NCBI GenBank assembly: GCA_017623215.1
Contig: JAGAPO010000069.1
Location: forward strand, 1-64,000
Length of the DNA: 64,000 nucleotides
Source of the DNA: Lachnospiraceae bacterium
GTDB taxonomy: Bacteria > Bacillota > Clostridia > Lachnospirales > Lachnospiraceae
Direction: 5' to 3'
Shown here: positions 52,441 to 63,225 of the stretch, in pieces
How the letters are laid out: each line of letters begins with the position of its first letter
Position numbering within the stretch: the stretch's first letter is position 1
Made by a program: the position numbers and the translations under genes
The notes under the pieces: generated by a model
Told to the model about the DNA's origin: nothing
Database searches by the model: none
What the model saw: only the letters and a program-made list of their open reading frames with translations

Positions 52441-54175
52441 TTCGAATAAACTCACTGCAAGGCTTTTTAGCGACTCGGCTCCGAGTAAGGAGTATTTTGA
52501 CAGATTTGCTGCCTTCATCAGGCAAAAATATGGAGAGGATATTACCCTTGAGTGGATCGAGGATCGGACTCTCACCAACGGTTTTCGTCTCGAGGTTGGA
52601 TCGCACAGTTATGATTGGAGTGCGAAAGGCCTGCTCTCCCAATTGGAGACACATATGAGCAAAATCCGCCATACGGATGAGATGTCGATCGTGCCGCTTC
52701 TTCGTGATTCTCTGAAAAGTTGGACGCCGCAGGCGTTTGCCGAAGAGAGCGGTGAGGTAATTTCGGTCAGTGACGGAATCGCCGTTGTGTCGGGGCTTGA
52801 GAATGCCGCGTACGGAGAGATTCTCCTTTTTGACGGGGGAATCCGGGGAATGGTGCAGGAGATTGACCGCAGCCGGATCGGATGCATCCTGTTTGGAGAC
52901 AGCGATCTGATTGTGCAGGGAACCTCTGTAAAGCGAACAGGAAGGACAGCGGGAATGCCCGTGGGAGATGCTTTTATCGGGCGTGTGATAGATGCGCTTG
53001 GCTCTCCCGTGGACGGCAAGGGCGAAATTGATGCCACGGAATACCGCCCTATAGAGAATCCCGCACCGAGTATCATAGATCGTCAGAGTGTCAACGAGCC
53101 TCTGGAGACGGGACTCCTTACCATAGATTCCATGTTCCCTATCGGCAAGGGGCAGCGTGAGCTGATTATAGGAGACAGACAAACCGGAAAAACCTCGATC
53201 GCCGTGGATACCATCCTGAATCAGAAAGGGAAGAACGTGATATGTATTTATGTGGCGATCGGTCAGAAAGCGAGCTCGGTCTCTCAGCTTGTGGAGAATC
53301 TTGCAGAGAGAGGTGCGATGGACTATACCACCGTTGTAATCTCAAGCGCCAGTGATCCGGCGTCGCTTCAGTATATCGCGCCCTATGCGGGATGCGCTCT
53401 GGGTGAATATTTCATGGAAAAGGGCCGGGATGTACTCATCGTGTATGATGACCTTTCCAAGCATGCTGTGGCATACCGGGCACTCAGTCTTTTACTGGAA
53501 CGTTCACCGGGACGTGAGGCGTATCCGGGAGATGTATTCTATCTCCATTCCAGACTTCTTGAGCGCGCCGCCCATCTGTCTGACGAGCGGGGCGGAGGAA
53601 GTATGACCGCTCTGCCGATTGTAGAGACACAGGCAGGCGACGTATCGGCGTATATACCGACCAACATTATTTCGATCACGGACGGACAGATCTTTCTCGA
53701 AAGCAGTCTTTTCTTTTCGGGACAGCGTCCTGCTGTCAACGTGGGACTTTCCGTATCCCGTGTTGGCTCGGCAGCACAGACCAAAGCGCTGCGATCTGCT
53801 GTGGGAACCCTTCGACTCGACCTTTCACAGTATAGAGAGATGGAAGTGTTTACCCAGTTTTCCAGTGATCTGGACGAAAATACAAGAATCAGGCTCACAT
53901 ACGGCAAAGGCCTGATGTATCTGCTGCGTCAGCCGAGATACGAACCGCTCTCTCAGTTTAAACAGACGGTTCTTCTAACTGCGGCGCTCGGTCATGCGAT
54001 GCAGAATATCCCGTTTGAAAAGATAGGCGCTTTTAAGAAGGGCTTCCTCGCTTACATCCAGAGAGAGGCTCCGGAGCTTCGCCTGCTTGTAAAGGACGAT
54101 ACGGCGCTGGATGTACCGATCAGGGAGAAAATCATAGCCCTTGCCGAGACGTTCAGGGATACGGCAGAATTTTGA
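52430..54175 (+). CDS. atpA: ATP synthase F1 delta(C-terminal)-alpha fusion
   Basis: A 581-residue protein, about 80 longer than normal alpha. Residues about 15-72 ('YFDRFAAFIRQKYGEDITLE', 'EDRTLTNGFRLEVGSHSYD', 'AKGLLSQLETHM') match the C-terminal domain of the delta subunit (OSCP). A normal alpha follows: 'SGEVISVSDGIAVVSGL', P-loop 'GDRQTGKTSIAVDTI', 'YPGDVFYLHSRLLERAA', and the C-terminal 'TYGKGLMYLLRQPRYEPL'. The delta N-terminal helical bundle is missing and there is no atpH. Start ATG 52430 is 9 bases after AAAGGG. It overlaps atpF. Confidence 0.92.
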   Translation: MANNSNKLTARLFSDSAPSKEYFDRFAAFIRQKYGEDITLEWIEDRTLTNGFRLEVGSHSYDWSAKGLLSQLETHMSKIRHTDEMSIVPLLRDSLKSWTPQAFAEESGEVISVSDGIAVVSGLENAAYGEILLFDGGIRGMVQEIDRSRIGCILFGDSDLIVQGTSVKRTGRTAGMPVGDAFIGRVIDALGSPVDGKGEIDATEYRPIENPAPSIIDRQSVNEPLETGLLTIDSMFPIGKGQRELIIGDRQTGKTSIAVDTILNQKGKNVICIYVAIGQKASSVSQLVENLAERGAMDYTTVVISSASDPASLQYIAPYAGCALGEYFMEKGRDVLIVYDDLSKHAVAYRALSLLLERSPGREAYPGDVFYLHSRLLERAAHLSDERGGGSMTALPIVETQAGDVSAYIPTNIISITDGQIFLESSLFFSGQRPAVNVGLSVSRVGSAAQTKALRSAVGTLRLDLSQYREMEVFTQFSSDLDENTRIRLTYGKGLMYLLRQPRYEPLSQFKQTVLLTAALGHAMQNIPFEKIGAFKKGFLAYIQREAPELRLLVKDDTALDVPIREKIIALAETFRDTAEF

Positions 54176-54183
54176 GGTGAAGT

Positions 54184-55080
54184 ATGGCAAACGCAAGGGA
54201 AATCAGAGACCATATAGACGGAATCAAGGAAACGCAGAAAATCACAAAGGCGATGTACTTGATATCATCCGCAAAGCTGAGTAAAGCCAAGGCAGAGCTG
54301 GATAAGACGCGGCCTTATTTCAGCGCTTTACAGGCGGAGATCAAAAGAATATTCCGTACCGCGGGAAATGTGGAAAGCAAATATTTTTACCCGGATGATT
54401 CTCTCGAGCACCCCGACGGAACCTTTGCCTGCCTGGTGATTACGGCGGATAAAGGACTTGCGGGAGAATACAATCAGAATGTAATTAAAGAGACAAATAA
54501 AGTGCTCGAGAAGAATCCCGACACCAAGCTTTTTGTGGTCGGCGAGTACGGAAGACATTACTTTTCACAAAAGAGAATCCCGATCGAGCGCAGCTTTCTT
54601 TACACCGCTCAGAATCCGACCATGTATCGGGCAAGGGAGATCTGCGATGTGCTTTTGGAAGAATTCGATTCGGGTGCGGTATCCAAAATACTTGTGATCT
54701 ATACGGATTTAAAAAACGGATTGGAGACGGAGTGCAGGAATGTACGTCTGATCCCGTTTCATAAGGATCAGTTCCGGACCCATGAGAATGAAAAGGCGGT
54801 ATCGGTGCCGTTTGACTTCGCGCCCTCTGTATCGGCTGTGCTGAATAGTATCATGAGAAGTTATATATCGGGATATATCTACAGCGCTCTTGTTGACAGC
54901 TTTTGCAGTGAACAGCAGGCACGTATGACGGCAATGGACGGTGCGAACAGAAATGCGGAGAAGCTGCTCAAGGAGCTGTCACTGCAGTATAACCGCGTAA
55001 GGCAGGGGGCGATCACCATGTCGATCACCGAGGTGTCAGCCGGTGCCAAGGCACAGAGGAAACATCACAAGGAGGGATAG
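54184..55080 (+). CDS. atpG: ATP synthase F1 subunit gamma
   Basis: A 298-residue central-stalk subunit. The N-terminal helix 'IRDHIDGIKETQKITKAMYLISSAKLSKA' and the C-terminal 'QQARMTAMDGANRNAEKLLKELSLQYNRVRQGAITMSITEVSAGA' make the coiled-coil rotor; 'VITADKGLAGEYNQNV' is the conserved globular motif. GAGGTG precedes ATG 54184, and the gene lies 8 bases after atpA. Confidence 0.95.
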   Translation: MANAREIRDHIDGIKETQKITKAMYLISSAKLSKAKAELDKTRPYFSALQAEIKRIFRTAGNVESKYFYPDDSLEHPDGTFACLVITADKGLAGEYNQNVIKETNKVLEKNPDTKLFVVGEYGRHYFSQKRIPIERSFLYTAQNPTMYRAREICDVLLEEFDSGAVSKILVIYTDLKNGLETECRNVRLIPFHKDQFRTHENEKAVSVPFDFAPSVSAVLNSIMRSYISGYIYSALVDSFCSEQQARMTAMDGANRNAEKLLKELSLQYNRVRQGAITMSITEVSAGAKAQRKHHKEG

Positions 55081-56882
<1,802 letters not shown>

Positions 56883-56891
56883 GATAAGACA

Positions 56892-56949
56892 TCCGGGCGG
56901 GATACGCTTAAGAAGCGGCAGAGATATGCCGCGAAAGCGCCCGCCCGGA
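56892..56949 (+). other. Nested hairpins after atpC
   Basis: TCCGGGCGGG (56892-56901) pairs with CCCGCCCGGA (56940-56949), enclosing GCGGCA/TGCCGC (56915-56932). It lacks a T-run but probably ends or protects the atp mRNA. Confidence 0.55.
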
Positions 56950-57029
56950 ACGCTGAGGAACATAAGCAAATCCCTTCTTATCGGGCGATCATTATCGGAA
57001 TTCGTCGGAAAGATTATACCGATTCATAC

Positions 57030-57057
57030 TTGAATTTTTCGGAAAATAGGATAAAAT
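57030..57057 (+). promoter_or_regulatory. Promoter of the sirtuin-like gene
   Basis: TTGAAT (57030-57035), 16-base spacer, TAAAAT (57052-57057). Confidence 0.5.
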
Positions 57058-57092
57058 AGGAAGTAGGAAAAGGTATGATGTAAGGAGGGCTT

Positions 57093-57827
57093 ATGGACAA
57101 ACATTTGTTGGAACAGCTTAAAAAGATGATTGCGGAAAGCAATAACATCGTGGTTCTCGGGGGCGTCCGGATGGAGGAGGAATGCGGCATCAACAGTGTC
57201 CGGATGGAGAACGTTGCCTATGAGGTAGAGCAGAGGTACGGGTATTCGCCGGAGGAGATTCTGACACCAAGCTTTCTGCAGAACAGAGTGGAACTGTTCT
57301 ATGACTATTTTAAGAGGTATGTTATTCAGCTTGACAAGATGCTGCCCGGTGAGGCTCACGTTGCAGTAATGAGACTGGAGCAGAGCGGCAGACTTCAGGC
57401 CATTATTACGAGATCGCCGTTCGGTCTGTATCAGATGCTGGGATCAAGGAAAGTAATTGAGCTGCACGGTTCGATACATAAGTATGTCTGTCCGAAGTGT
57501 AAGAAGGAGTATTCGGATGTGTACGTCGCGTCGTCGAACGGCATTCCGTACTGCCAGAACTGCAAGGTTGCACTCCGGCCGGATTTGGCTCTGTATGGGG
57601 AAGAGCTGAATAATACCAGAATATCGAAGGCGGCTGAGTTCGTGGAGAAGGCGGATGTGCTTCTGGTGCTGGGGGCTTCGCTGAACTCGTATCTGACGAA
57701 GCATCTGCTGAAGTATTATTCCGGTAATAAGCTGATTATGATTAACGACAAGCCGTGTATCAATGATGATAAGGCGGATTACGTGGTATACGGAAGATGC
57801 AGTGAGATTCTTCCGCAGATTATGTAA
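57093..57827 (+). CDS. Divergent Sir2-family protein
   Basis: A 244-residue protein of the sirtuin fold, which in active members uses NAD to remove acyl groups from lysine. The Zn site is present ('KYVCPKCKKEY' and 'PYCQNCKV') and so is the catalytic His ('IELHGSIHKY'). But the NAD motif GAGxS near the start is replaced by 'VVLGGVRMEEECGIN', and the 'QNID' motif by 'ITRSPFGLYQMLGS'. It may be inactive or have changed activity. AAGGAGGG precedes ATG 57093; it is monocistronic. Confidence 0.75.
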   Translation: MDKHLLEQLKKMIAESNNIVVLGGVRMEEECGINSVRMENVAYEVEQRYGYSPEEILTPSFLQNRVELFYDYFKRYVIQLDKMLPGEAHVAVMRLEQSGRLQAIITRSPFGLYQMLGSRKVIELHGSIHKYVCPKCKKEYSDVYVASSNGIPYCQNCKVALRPDLALYGEELNNTRISKAAEFVEKADVLLVLGASLNSYLTKHLLKYYSGNKLIMINDKPCINDDKADYVVYGRCSEILPQIM

Positions 57828-57836
57828 GGTATATTC

Positions 57837-57865
57837 TTGACAGAAACTGTGCTTTCGATTATAGT
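57837..57865 (+). promoter_or_regulatory. Promoter of gltX
   Basis: TTGACA (57837-57842), 17-base spacer, TATAGT (57860-57865). Confidence 0.7.
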
Positions 57866-57879
57866 AATACATATCTGGG

Positions 57880-57897
57880 GCCGGCCGGATGGCCGGC
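57880..57897 (+). other. Short GC-rich hairpin in the gltX leader
   Basis: GCCGGCC (57880-57886) pairs with GGCCGGC (57891-57897) around GGAT, just after the expected transcription start. There is no T-run. It is not a T-box. Confidence 0.55.
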
Positions 57898-57980
57898 TCT
57901 CATTATTATAAGAAAGAACCAGTACAGAAAAGCGGAAAAGACGAAGTTTGGTCTTTTGGAACGCAGAAAAGAGGATGACG

Positions 57981-59447
57981 ATGAGCAAAGTAAGAACAAG
58001 ATTTGCACCGAGCCCGACCGGCCGAATGCACGTGGGCAACTTAAGAACGGCATTATATGAGTATTTAATCGCCAAGCATGAAGGCGGCGATTTCATTTTA
58101 AGAATAGAAGATACCGATCAGGAACGTTTTGTGGAAGGCGCGCTTGAGATTATTTATAACACCTTAAAGAGCACCGGCCTTACCCATGATGAGGGGCCGG
58201 ATAAGGACGCGGGATTTGGTCCTTATGTCCAGAGTGAGAGACAGCGCTCCGGTATCTATCTGGAGTACGCAAAGCAGCTGATTGAGAAAGGCGCCGCGTA
58301 TTACTGCTTCTGTACCAAGGAGCGTCTGGCGGAGCTTAAGAGCGTGGTATCCGAGGAAGAGGGCAAGGAGATTACCAAGTACGACAAGCACTGCCTGCAT
58401 TTGAGCAAGGAAGAGATTGAGGAGAAGTTAGCGGCCGGCGTTCCGTATGTTATCAGACAGAATGTTCCGACCGAAGGAACCACAACCTTCCATGATGCGA
58501 TATACGGAGATATTACAGTGGAGAATGCGGAGCTTGACGACATGGTTCTGATCAAGTCCGACGGATTCCCGACCTATAATTTTGCAAATGTAATTGATGA
58601 CCATCTGATGCAGATTACGCACGTGGTACGCGGCAACGAGTACCTGTCCTCCACCCCGAAGTACACCCTTTTGTACCAGGCGTTTGGCTGGGAGGAACCG
58701 GTATATATTCACTGCCCGCTGATTACGAATGAGGAGCACAAGAAGCTTTCGAAGCGAAGCGGACATTCTTCGTTCGAGGATCTGCTGGAGCAGGGATTTG
58801 TAAAGGAAGCGATTGTGAACTTCACGGCGCTGCTTGGCTGGAGCCCGGAGGGCAACGAGGAGATCTTTACGCTGGAGGAGCTGGTGAAGGAATTCGATTA
58901 TCACCGCATCAGTAAGTCCCCGGCGGTATTTGATATGACGAAGCTTCGCTGGATGAACGGCGAGTATATTAAGAAGATGGATAACGAGCAGTATTATGAG
59001 CTTGTTATGCCTTACCTGAACGAGTATGTGACAAGGGACTGCGATAAGAAGCTGATAGCGGATCTGGTGAAGACGAGAATTGAGGTATTCCCGGATATTA
59101 AGGATCTGGTAGACTTCTTCAACGAGCTTCCGGAATACGACGCAGCGATGTACACGCATAAGAAGATGAAGACGAATTCGGAGAATTCGCTTGCGGTTCT
59201 TAACGACCTTCTTCCGAGATTCGAGGTGCTTGAGGATTTCTCGATCCCGGCGCTTGAGAGCCTGATTATGGGCTATATCCAGGAGAAGGGAATCAAGAAC
59301 GGACAGGGATTGTGGCCGGTGCGCACCGCGGTATCCGGTAAGCAGATGACGCCCGGCGGTGCATACGAGATTATGGCGATTCTCGGCAAGGAGGAGAGCC
59401 TTGCGCGTATCCGTAAGGGGATTGAGAAGCTGAACGCGGTCTGCTAA
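57981..59447 (+). CDS. gltX: Glutamyl-tRNA synthetase
   Basis: A 488-residue class I enzyme that charges tRNA-Glu (and often tRNA-Gln in Firmicutes). HIGH-type motif '[17 protein letters not shown]' (about residues 9-25), '[13 protein letters not shown]', and the KMSKS-type 'KKLSKRSG'. A C-terminal anticodon-binding region follows ('[28 protein letters not shown]'). AGAGGATG precedes ATG 57981. Length is normal. A terminator lies behind it. Confidence 0.96.
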   Translation: MSKVRTRFAPSPTGRMHVGNLRTALYEYLIAKHEGGDFILRIEDTDQERFVEGALEIIYNTLKSTGLTHDEGPDKDAGFGPYVQSERQRSGIYLEYAKQLIEKGAAYYCFCTKERLAELKSVVSEEEGKEITKYDKHCLHLSKEEIEEKLAAGVPYVIRQNVPTEGTTTFHDAIYGDITVENAELDDMVLIKSDGFPTYNFANVIDDHLMQITHVVRGNEYLSSTPKYTLLYQAFGWEEPVYIHCPLITNEEHKKLSKRSGHSSFEDLLEQGFVKEAIVNFTALLGWSPEGNEEIFTLEELVKEFDYHRISKSPAVFDMTKLRWMNGEYIKKMDNEQYYELVMPYLNEYVTRDCDKKLIADLVKTRIEVFPDIKDLVDFFNELPEYDAAMYTHKKMKTNSENSLAVLNDLLPRFEVLEDFSIPALESLIMGYIQEKGIKNGQGLWPVRTAVSGKQMTPGGAYEIMAILGKEESLARIRKGIEKLNAVC

Positions 59448-59498
59448 GGCGCGGACAATCCGCGGGATGTCCTGTGGGGAAGGATTGCAAGAAGACAG

Positions 59499-59529
59499 AG
59501 CGGCGGTTCGGTTAAGGACCGCCGCTTTT
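59499..59529 (+). terminator. Terminator of gltX
   Basis: AGCGGCGGT (59499-59507) pairs exactly with ACCGCCGCT (59518-59526), then TTTC. Confidence 0.75.
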
Positions 59530-59649
59530 CTGATCGCGCATAAGAGCAAGAGCCGTCCGGCTGGCCCGGATTCCCGGGATGTCTGCAAGAATGGGAGAAA
59601 AAGGACACCTGCGAGAGAGCCGCGGGCTGCGGATAAGAATGGAGGAAAT

Positions 59650-61656
59650 ATGGCGGAAAGGCAGATGAGCCCTGCACAGAAGCAGGCGGTGGAACATAAG
59701 GACGGCCCGATGATGGTGCTTGCGGGTCCGGGTTCCGGAAAGACGCTGGTAATAACCAGAAGAACGGAATATCTGGTGGAACAGTGCGGGATTAATCCTG
59801 CCAGAATCCTTGTAATTACCTTCACAAGAGCCGCCGCGGAGGAGATGAAGGAGCGGTTTCTTGCAGCGCTTCACGAGGATCATACGGCGGTCAGCTTCGG
59901 AACCTTCCACGCGGTCTTTTTCAAAATACTGAAATATGCGTACAATTACACCTCTGCCAATATTATCAGCGAAGAGGACAGGCAGATTATGTTCCGGGAG
60001 ATTATCGCGTCAATGAATCTGGAGTTAGAGGATGAGAAGGAATTCATCGAGGGCGTATCCTCAGAGATCAGTCTGGTCAAGGGAGAACGGCTGGAGCCGG
60101 AGCATTATTACTCGCTGAACTGCGCGGACAGCACCTTCCAGAGTATCTATAAGGAATATAACGCAAGGCTTGAGAGAGCCGGAAAGATTGATTTTGACGA
60201 TATGCTGCTGCTCTGTTACGAGCTGCTTTGCGAGAGGCCGGATATCTTGAAGCTCTGGCAGCAGAAGTATACCTACATATTAATTGACGAGTTCCAGGAC
60301 ATCAATCGGGTGCAGTATGACATTATCCGAATGCTTGCGCTGCCGGAGAATAATCTGTTCATCGTAGGAGATGATGATCAGTCGATTTACCGGTTTCGGG
60401 GAGCGAAGCCGGAGATTATGCTGAACTTTGAGAAGGATTATCCAAAGGCAAAGCGGGTACTGTTGGACCGGAATTATCGTTCCACCGGGCAGATTGTAAA
60501 GATGGCAGGGCGGGTCGTTGCGAATAATAAGAGACGATTTGATAAGAATATCCGGGCGGTCAGACAGGAAGGCGATCCGGTGATTCTGAAGGAATTCACC
60601 GCGCTTTCGGATCAGAATCTGGAGGTGGTAAAGGAGATCAGGCGATATCACGATCAGGGAATTCCCTATCGGGACATGGCAGTATTATTCCGAACGAATC
60701 TTCAGCCGAGAGCGCTGCTTGAGAAGCTGATGGAATTCAACATTCCGTTCCGAATGAAGGACGCGGTTCCCAATCTGTATGATCACTGGATTGCGGGGAA
60801 TCTGAAAGCTTACATGAAGATCGCGATGGGAGATCGGGACCGGAATCTGTTCCTGCAGATTGCCAATCGTCCCAAGCGATATCTGGCAAGGGACAGCTTT
60901 GCCGACCCGATTGTGAGTCTGGATAAGCTGCGTGCCTGGTATGCGGACAAAGACTGGATGCAGGAGAGAATCGACAAGCTTCAGTATGACCTGGAACTGC
61001 TTAAGACCACCAATCCTTACGCGGCGGTCAATTACATCCGCAGGGGAATCGGATACGATGAGTACCTGCAGGAATATGCGGAATATCGGAGAATGAAGCC
61101 GGATGAGCTGTTTGACACGATTAACGAACTTGCAGAGAGCACGAGGGAATGCAGAACCTATGAGGAATGGTTTCAGCAGATGGAGAATTACAGACAGGAA
61201 CTGGCCGAACAGGCAAGAAAGCGTAATTTTAAGGATTACGACGGGGTATCGCTTGCAACCATGCATTCCTCGAAGGGGCTGGAATTCAGAATCGTATTCA
61301 TAGTCGATGCCAATGAGGGAATCACACCGCATCATAAAGCCGCGATGGAAGAGGAACTGGAAGAAGAGCGCCGGATGTTCTACGTTGCGATGACGAGAGC
61401 AAAGGACCGGCTTCATATCTATTGGTCAAAGGAACGTTACAACAAGGTTCTGACCGCCTCGAGATTCGTAGGTGAGCTGCTGCTTGACAAAGCCGCCATC
61501 GTGCCGGGCGCCGCCGTTCGTCATGTCAAATACGGTCCGGGCCGCGTTCTGCAGGTTCGCGGCGGCAAAGTTTCCATCCAGTTCGACGGCCAGCCGATTC
61601 CTCGGACACTGGATCTGGAATTCTGTATGACAGAGCGGCTTTTGACAGCAGAATGA
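59650..61656 (+). CDS. UvrD/Rep-family superfamily 1 DNA helicase
   Basis: A 668-residue ATP-dependent 3'-5' helicase of DNA repair or replication restart. All main motifs are present: Q-motif and motif I 'LAGPGSGKTLVITRR' (about residues 24-38), Ia 'VITFTRAAAEEM', II 'LIDEFQDINRVQ', III 'GDDDQSIYRFRGA', IV 'LDRNYRSTGQI', V 'ATMHSSKGLEFRIVFI' and VI 'VAMTRAKDRLHI'. The C-terminus has a small 'VRHVKYGPGRVLQVRGGKVSIQF' Tudor-like domain as in PcrA. ATG 59650 follows GGAGG. A longer upstream frame crosses the gltX terminator. Confidence 0.93.
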   Translation: MAERQMSPAQKQAVEHKDGPMMVLAGPGSGKTLVITRRTEYLVEQCGINPARILVITFTRAAAEEMKERFLAALHEDHTAVSFGTFHAVFFKILKYAYNYTSANIISEEDRQIMFREIIASMNLELEDEKEFIEGVSSEISLVKGERLEPEHYYSLNCADSTFQSIYKEYNARLERAGKIDFDDMLLLCYELLCERPDILKLWQQKYTYILIDEFQDINRVQYDIIRMLALPENNLFIVGDDDQSIYRFRGAKPEIMLNFEKDYPKAKRVLLDRNYRSTGQIVKMAGRVVANNKRRFDKNIRAVRQEGDPVILKEFTALSDQNLEVVKEIRRYHDQGIPYRDMAVLFRTNLQPRALLEKLMEFNIPFRMKDAVPNLYDHWIAGNLKAYMKIAMGDRDRNLFLQIANRPKRYLARDSFADPIVSLDKLRAWYADKDWMQERIDKLQYDLELLKTTNPYAAVNYIRRGIGYDEYLQEYAEYRRMKPDELFDTINELAESTRECRTYEEWFQQMENYRQELAEQARKRNFKDYDGVSLATMHSSKGLEFRIVFIVDANEGITPHHKAAMEEELEEERRMFYVAMTRAKDRLHIYWSKERYNKVLTASRFVGELLLDKAAIVPGAAVRHVKYGPGRVLQVRGGKVSIQFDGQPIPRTLDLEFCMTERLLTAE

Positions 61657-61737
61657 CAGAAGAAGGACAGCAGAAAGGGAAAGAAGCGATCAATATGCGG
61701 ACCAGGAGCTCCGGCGGATGCGCGCTTTCCAAGGGCC

Positions 61738-62994
61738 TCAATGAACAGGTCCATGAGAGTAATTCAAAAAATCCTCCCGATATTCCTTCGGGGTCTTTCC
61801 GATATACTTTTTGAACAGCTTTGTAAAATAATTCACATCCGGAATGCCGCAGTACTGTGCGATGGTCTGAATCTGAATTGTTGTGGAATTCAAAAGCAGG
61901 ATTGCGTGCTCCACGCGCTTGCGGTTCACATATTCGGTCAGCGTGCTGCCGGTCTCCTTCTTAAAAAGGGCCGAGAGATAGCTGGGATTGACGTTCAGCC
62001 ATTCGGACTGGGCCTTCAGGCTCAGGTCTGCGGTAAGATCGGAATCAATATGCGTAATAACCTTCTGCACAAGAAGCGAAAATCCCTTCATAGAATGATT
62101 CTTTACAAGCAGGCAGTATTTGTGAATCATATCGCGCTGCAGGCGGGAAACAGCTTCCGGGGAATTAATCAGTTCGATCTTTCGTGCGAACTCGGAAGAG
62201 AGCCGATCAATATAAAACGGATGTACGGCTCCGGATTCTGCGGCTTTGCGGAAAAGAGTATTCATAATAATTGCGTAATTCTTCTGATTGCGGATCGGGT
62301 CAGAGACGCGTTGTTCGAGATTCAGAGGTGACATGGTGCTGAGCAGGGTCTCCACCTTGTGCGACAGACCGTGAGAGACCGCATTGATGAGCTCGTTCTC
62401 CACCGCGTAACGGGTTTCGAGCGACTGCATTCGAAATGCATTATCCGATTCCTGCCCCCGGTAAGAGGCAGGAACAGAGAGGGAGAACAGATTGGAGAAA
62501 ATGGGGTCCTCTGGATTCATAGTAGCCGTTGTAAATCTCTCCATACCATTCCAGATACGCTCTCCAAATGAAGTCAAAATAACAAACAGCATATTCTCAT
62601 CAGCAATCGTCGGAAGATTGCTGTAATATTTTTCAAGGGAAGAATAGAGCTGGGGAGGGACAGAAAGCTTCTCCATCAATTCTACCAGAATCTGACGATT
62701 CATCGAAATATCCAGATAAGGGCCAATCAGGAGCAGCGTTGTCTCCTGGGTATCCGGCAAAAGAAAAGAGATATATTTACAAAGGAACGAGTCGGTCGTT
62801 CGATAGATAGTATTAGGGTGAATATGCTCCCTGGCAACCACGCTGAAGATATCCAGGTCCGGTATTCCATAGAGCATCTCGCGCAGACCGAAATCAATCT
62901 TAATAAGAGGATAGTTCGATGTTATCAAACGGGTAGGAAGATTAAAGTTCTTCAGAATGGACTGAAAAAATGTAAGTTCTGCGTCATAAAACAT
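61738..62994 (-). CDS. AraC-family transcription regulator
   Basis: A 418-residue regulator with an N-terminal sensor of about 300 residues and a C-terminal double helix-turn-helix: 'LNVNPSYLSALFKKETGSTLTEYVNRKR' and 'IAQYCGIPDVNYFTKLFKKYIGKTPKEYR'. These fit AraC/XylS proteins controlling sugar use. AGGAGGG precedes ATG 62994. It is divergent from the GPH symporter gene, which is its likely target. The effector is unknown. Confidence 0.92.
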   Translation of the reverse strand: MFYDAELTFFQSILKNFNLPTRLITSNYPLIKIDFGLREMLYGIPDLDIFSVVAREHIHPNTIYRTTDSFLCKYISFLLPDTQETTLLLIGPYLDISMNRQILVELMEKLSVPPQLYSSLEKYYSNLPTIADENMLFVILTSFGERIWNGMERFTTATMNPEDPIFSNLFSLSVPASYRGQESDNAFRMQSLETRYAVENELINAVSHGLSHKVETLLSTMSPLNLEQRVSDPIRNQKNYAIIMNTLFRKAAESGAVHPFYIDRLSSEFARKIELINSPEAVSRLQRDMIHKYCLLVKNHSMKGFSLLVQKVITHIDSDLTADLSLKAQSEWLNVNPSYLSALFKKETGSTLTEYVNRKRVEHAILLLNSTTIQIQTIAQYCGIPDVNYFTKLFKKYIGKTPKEYREDFLNYSHGPVH

Positions 62995-63143
62995 CGAATT
63001 CCCTCCTATTGCTTGAAGATCGTAAAAGTATCCAAGTGTAATTTTATATTATTATGACATAATTTTTGGGTAAATGCAATGCATAACAAAAATTATACCA
63101 TAACAGACAAAAATTATCCTCACTTATATCCCCAGAAAATTGG

Positions 63144-63172
63144 TAAAATAAAAGTATCGGATGTGTCCGATA
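63144..63172 (+). promoter_or_regulatory. -10 and operator palindrome before the GPH symporter
   Basis: TAAAAT (63144-63149) with TGG before it is a likely -10. TATCGGA (63155-63161) and TCCGATA (63166-63172) form a perfect palindrome around TGTG where transcription should start, placed like a repressor site. Confidence 0.5.
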
Positions 63173-63225
63173 GGGCAAGTTATGCCCAAGGTATCAATTA
63201 ATATTCACAAGGAGAGGTTTTTTTT

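Noticed and set aside
57866-57980. T-box leader before gltX
   Set aside because: The leader is about 115 bases with no AGGGTGGNACCGCG-type element; only a small GC hairpin is seen.
58428-59825. 465-codon minus-strand open frame across gltX
   Set aside because: It spans gltX, its terminator and the helicase start; gltX is unmistakable, so this is a shadow.
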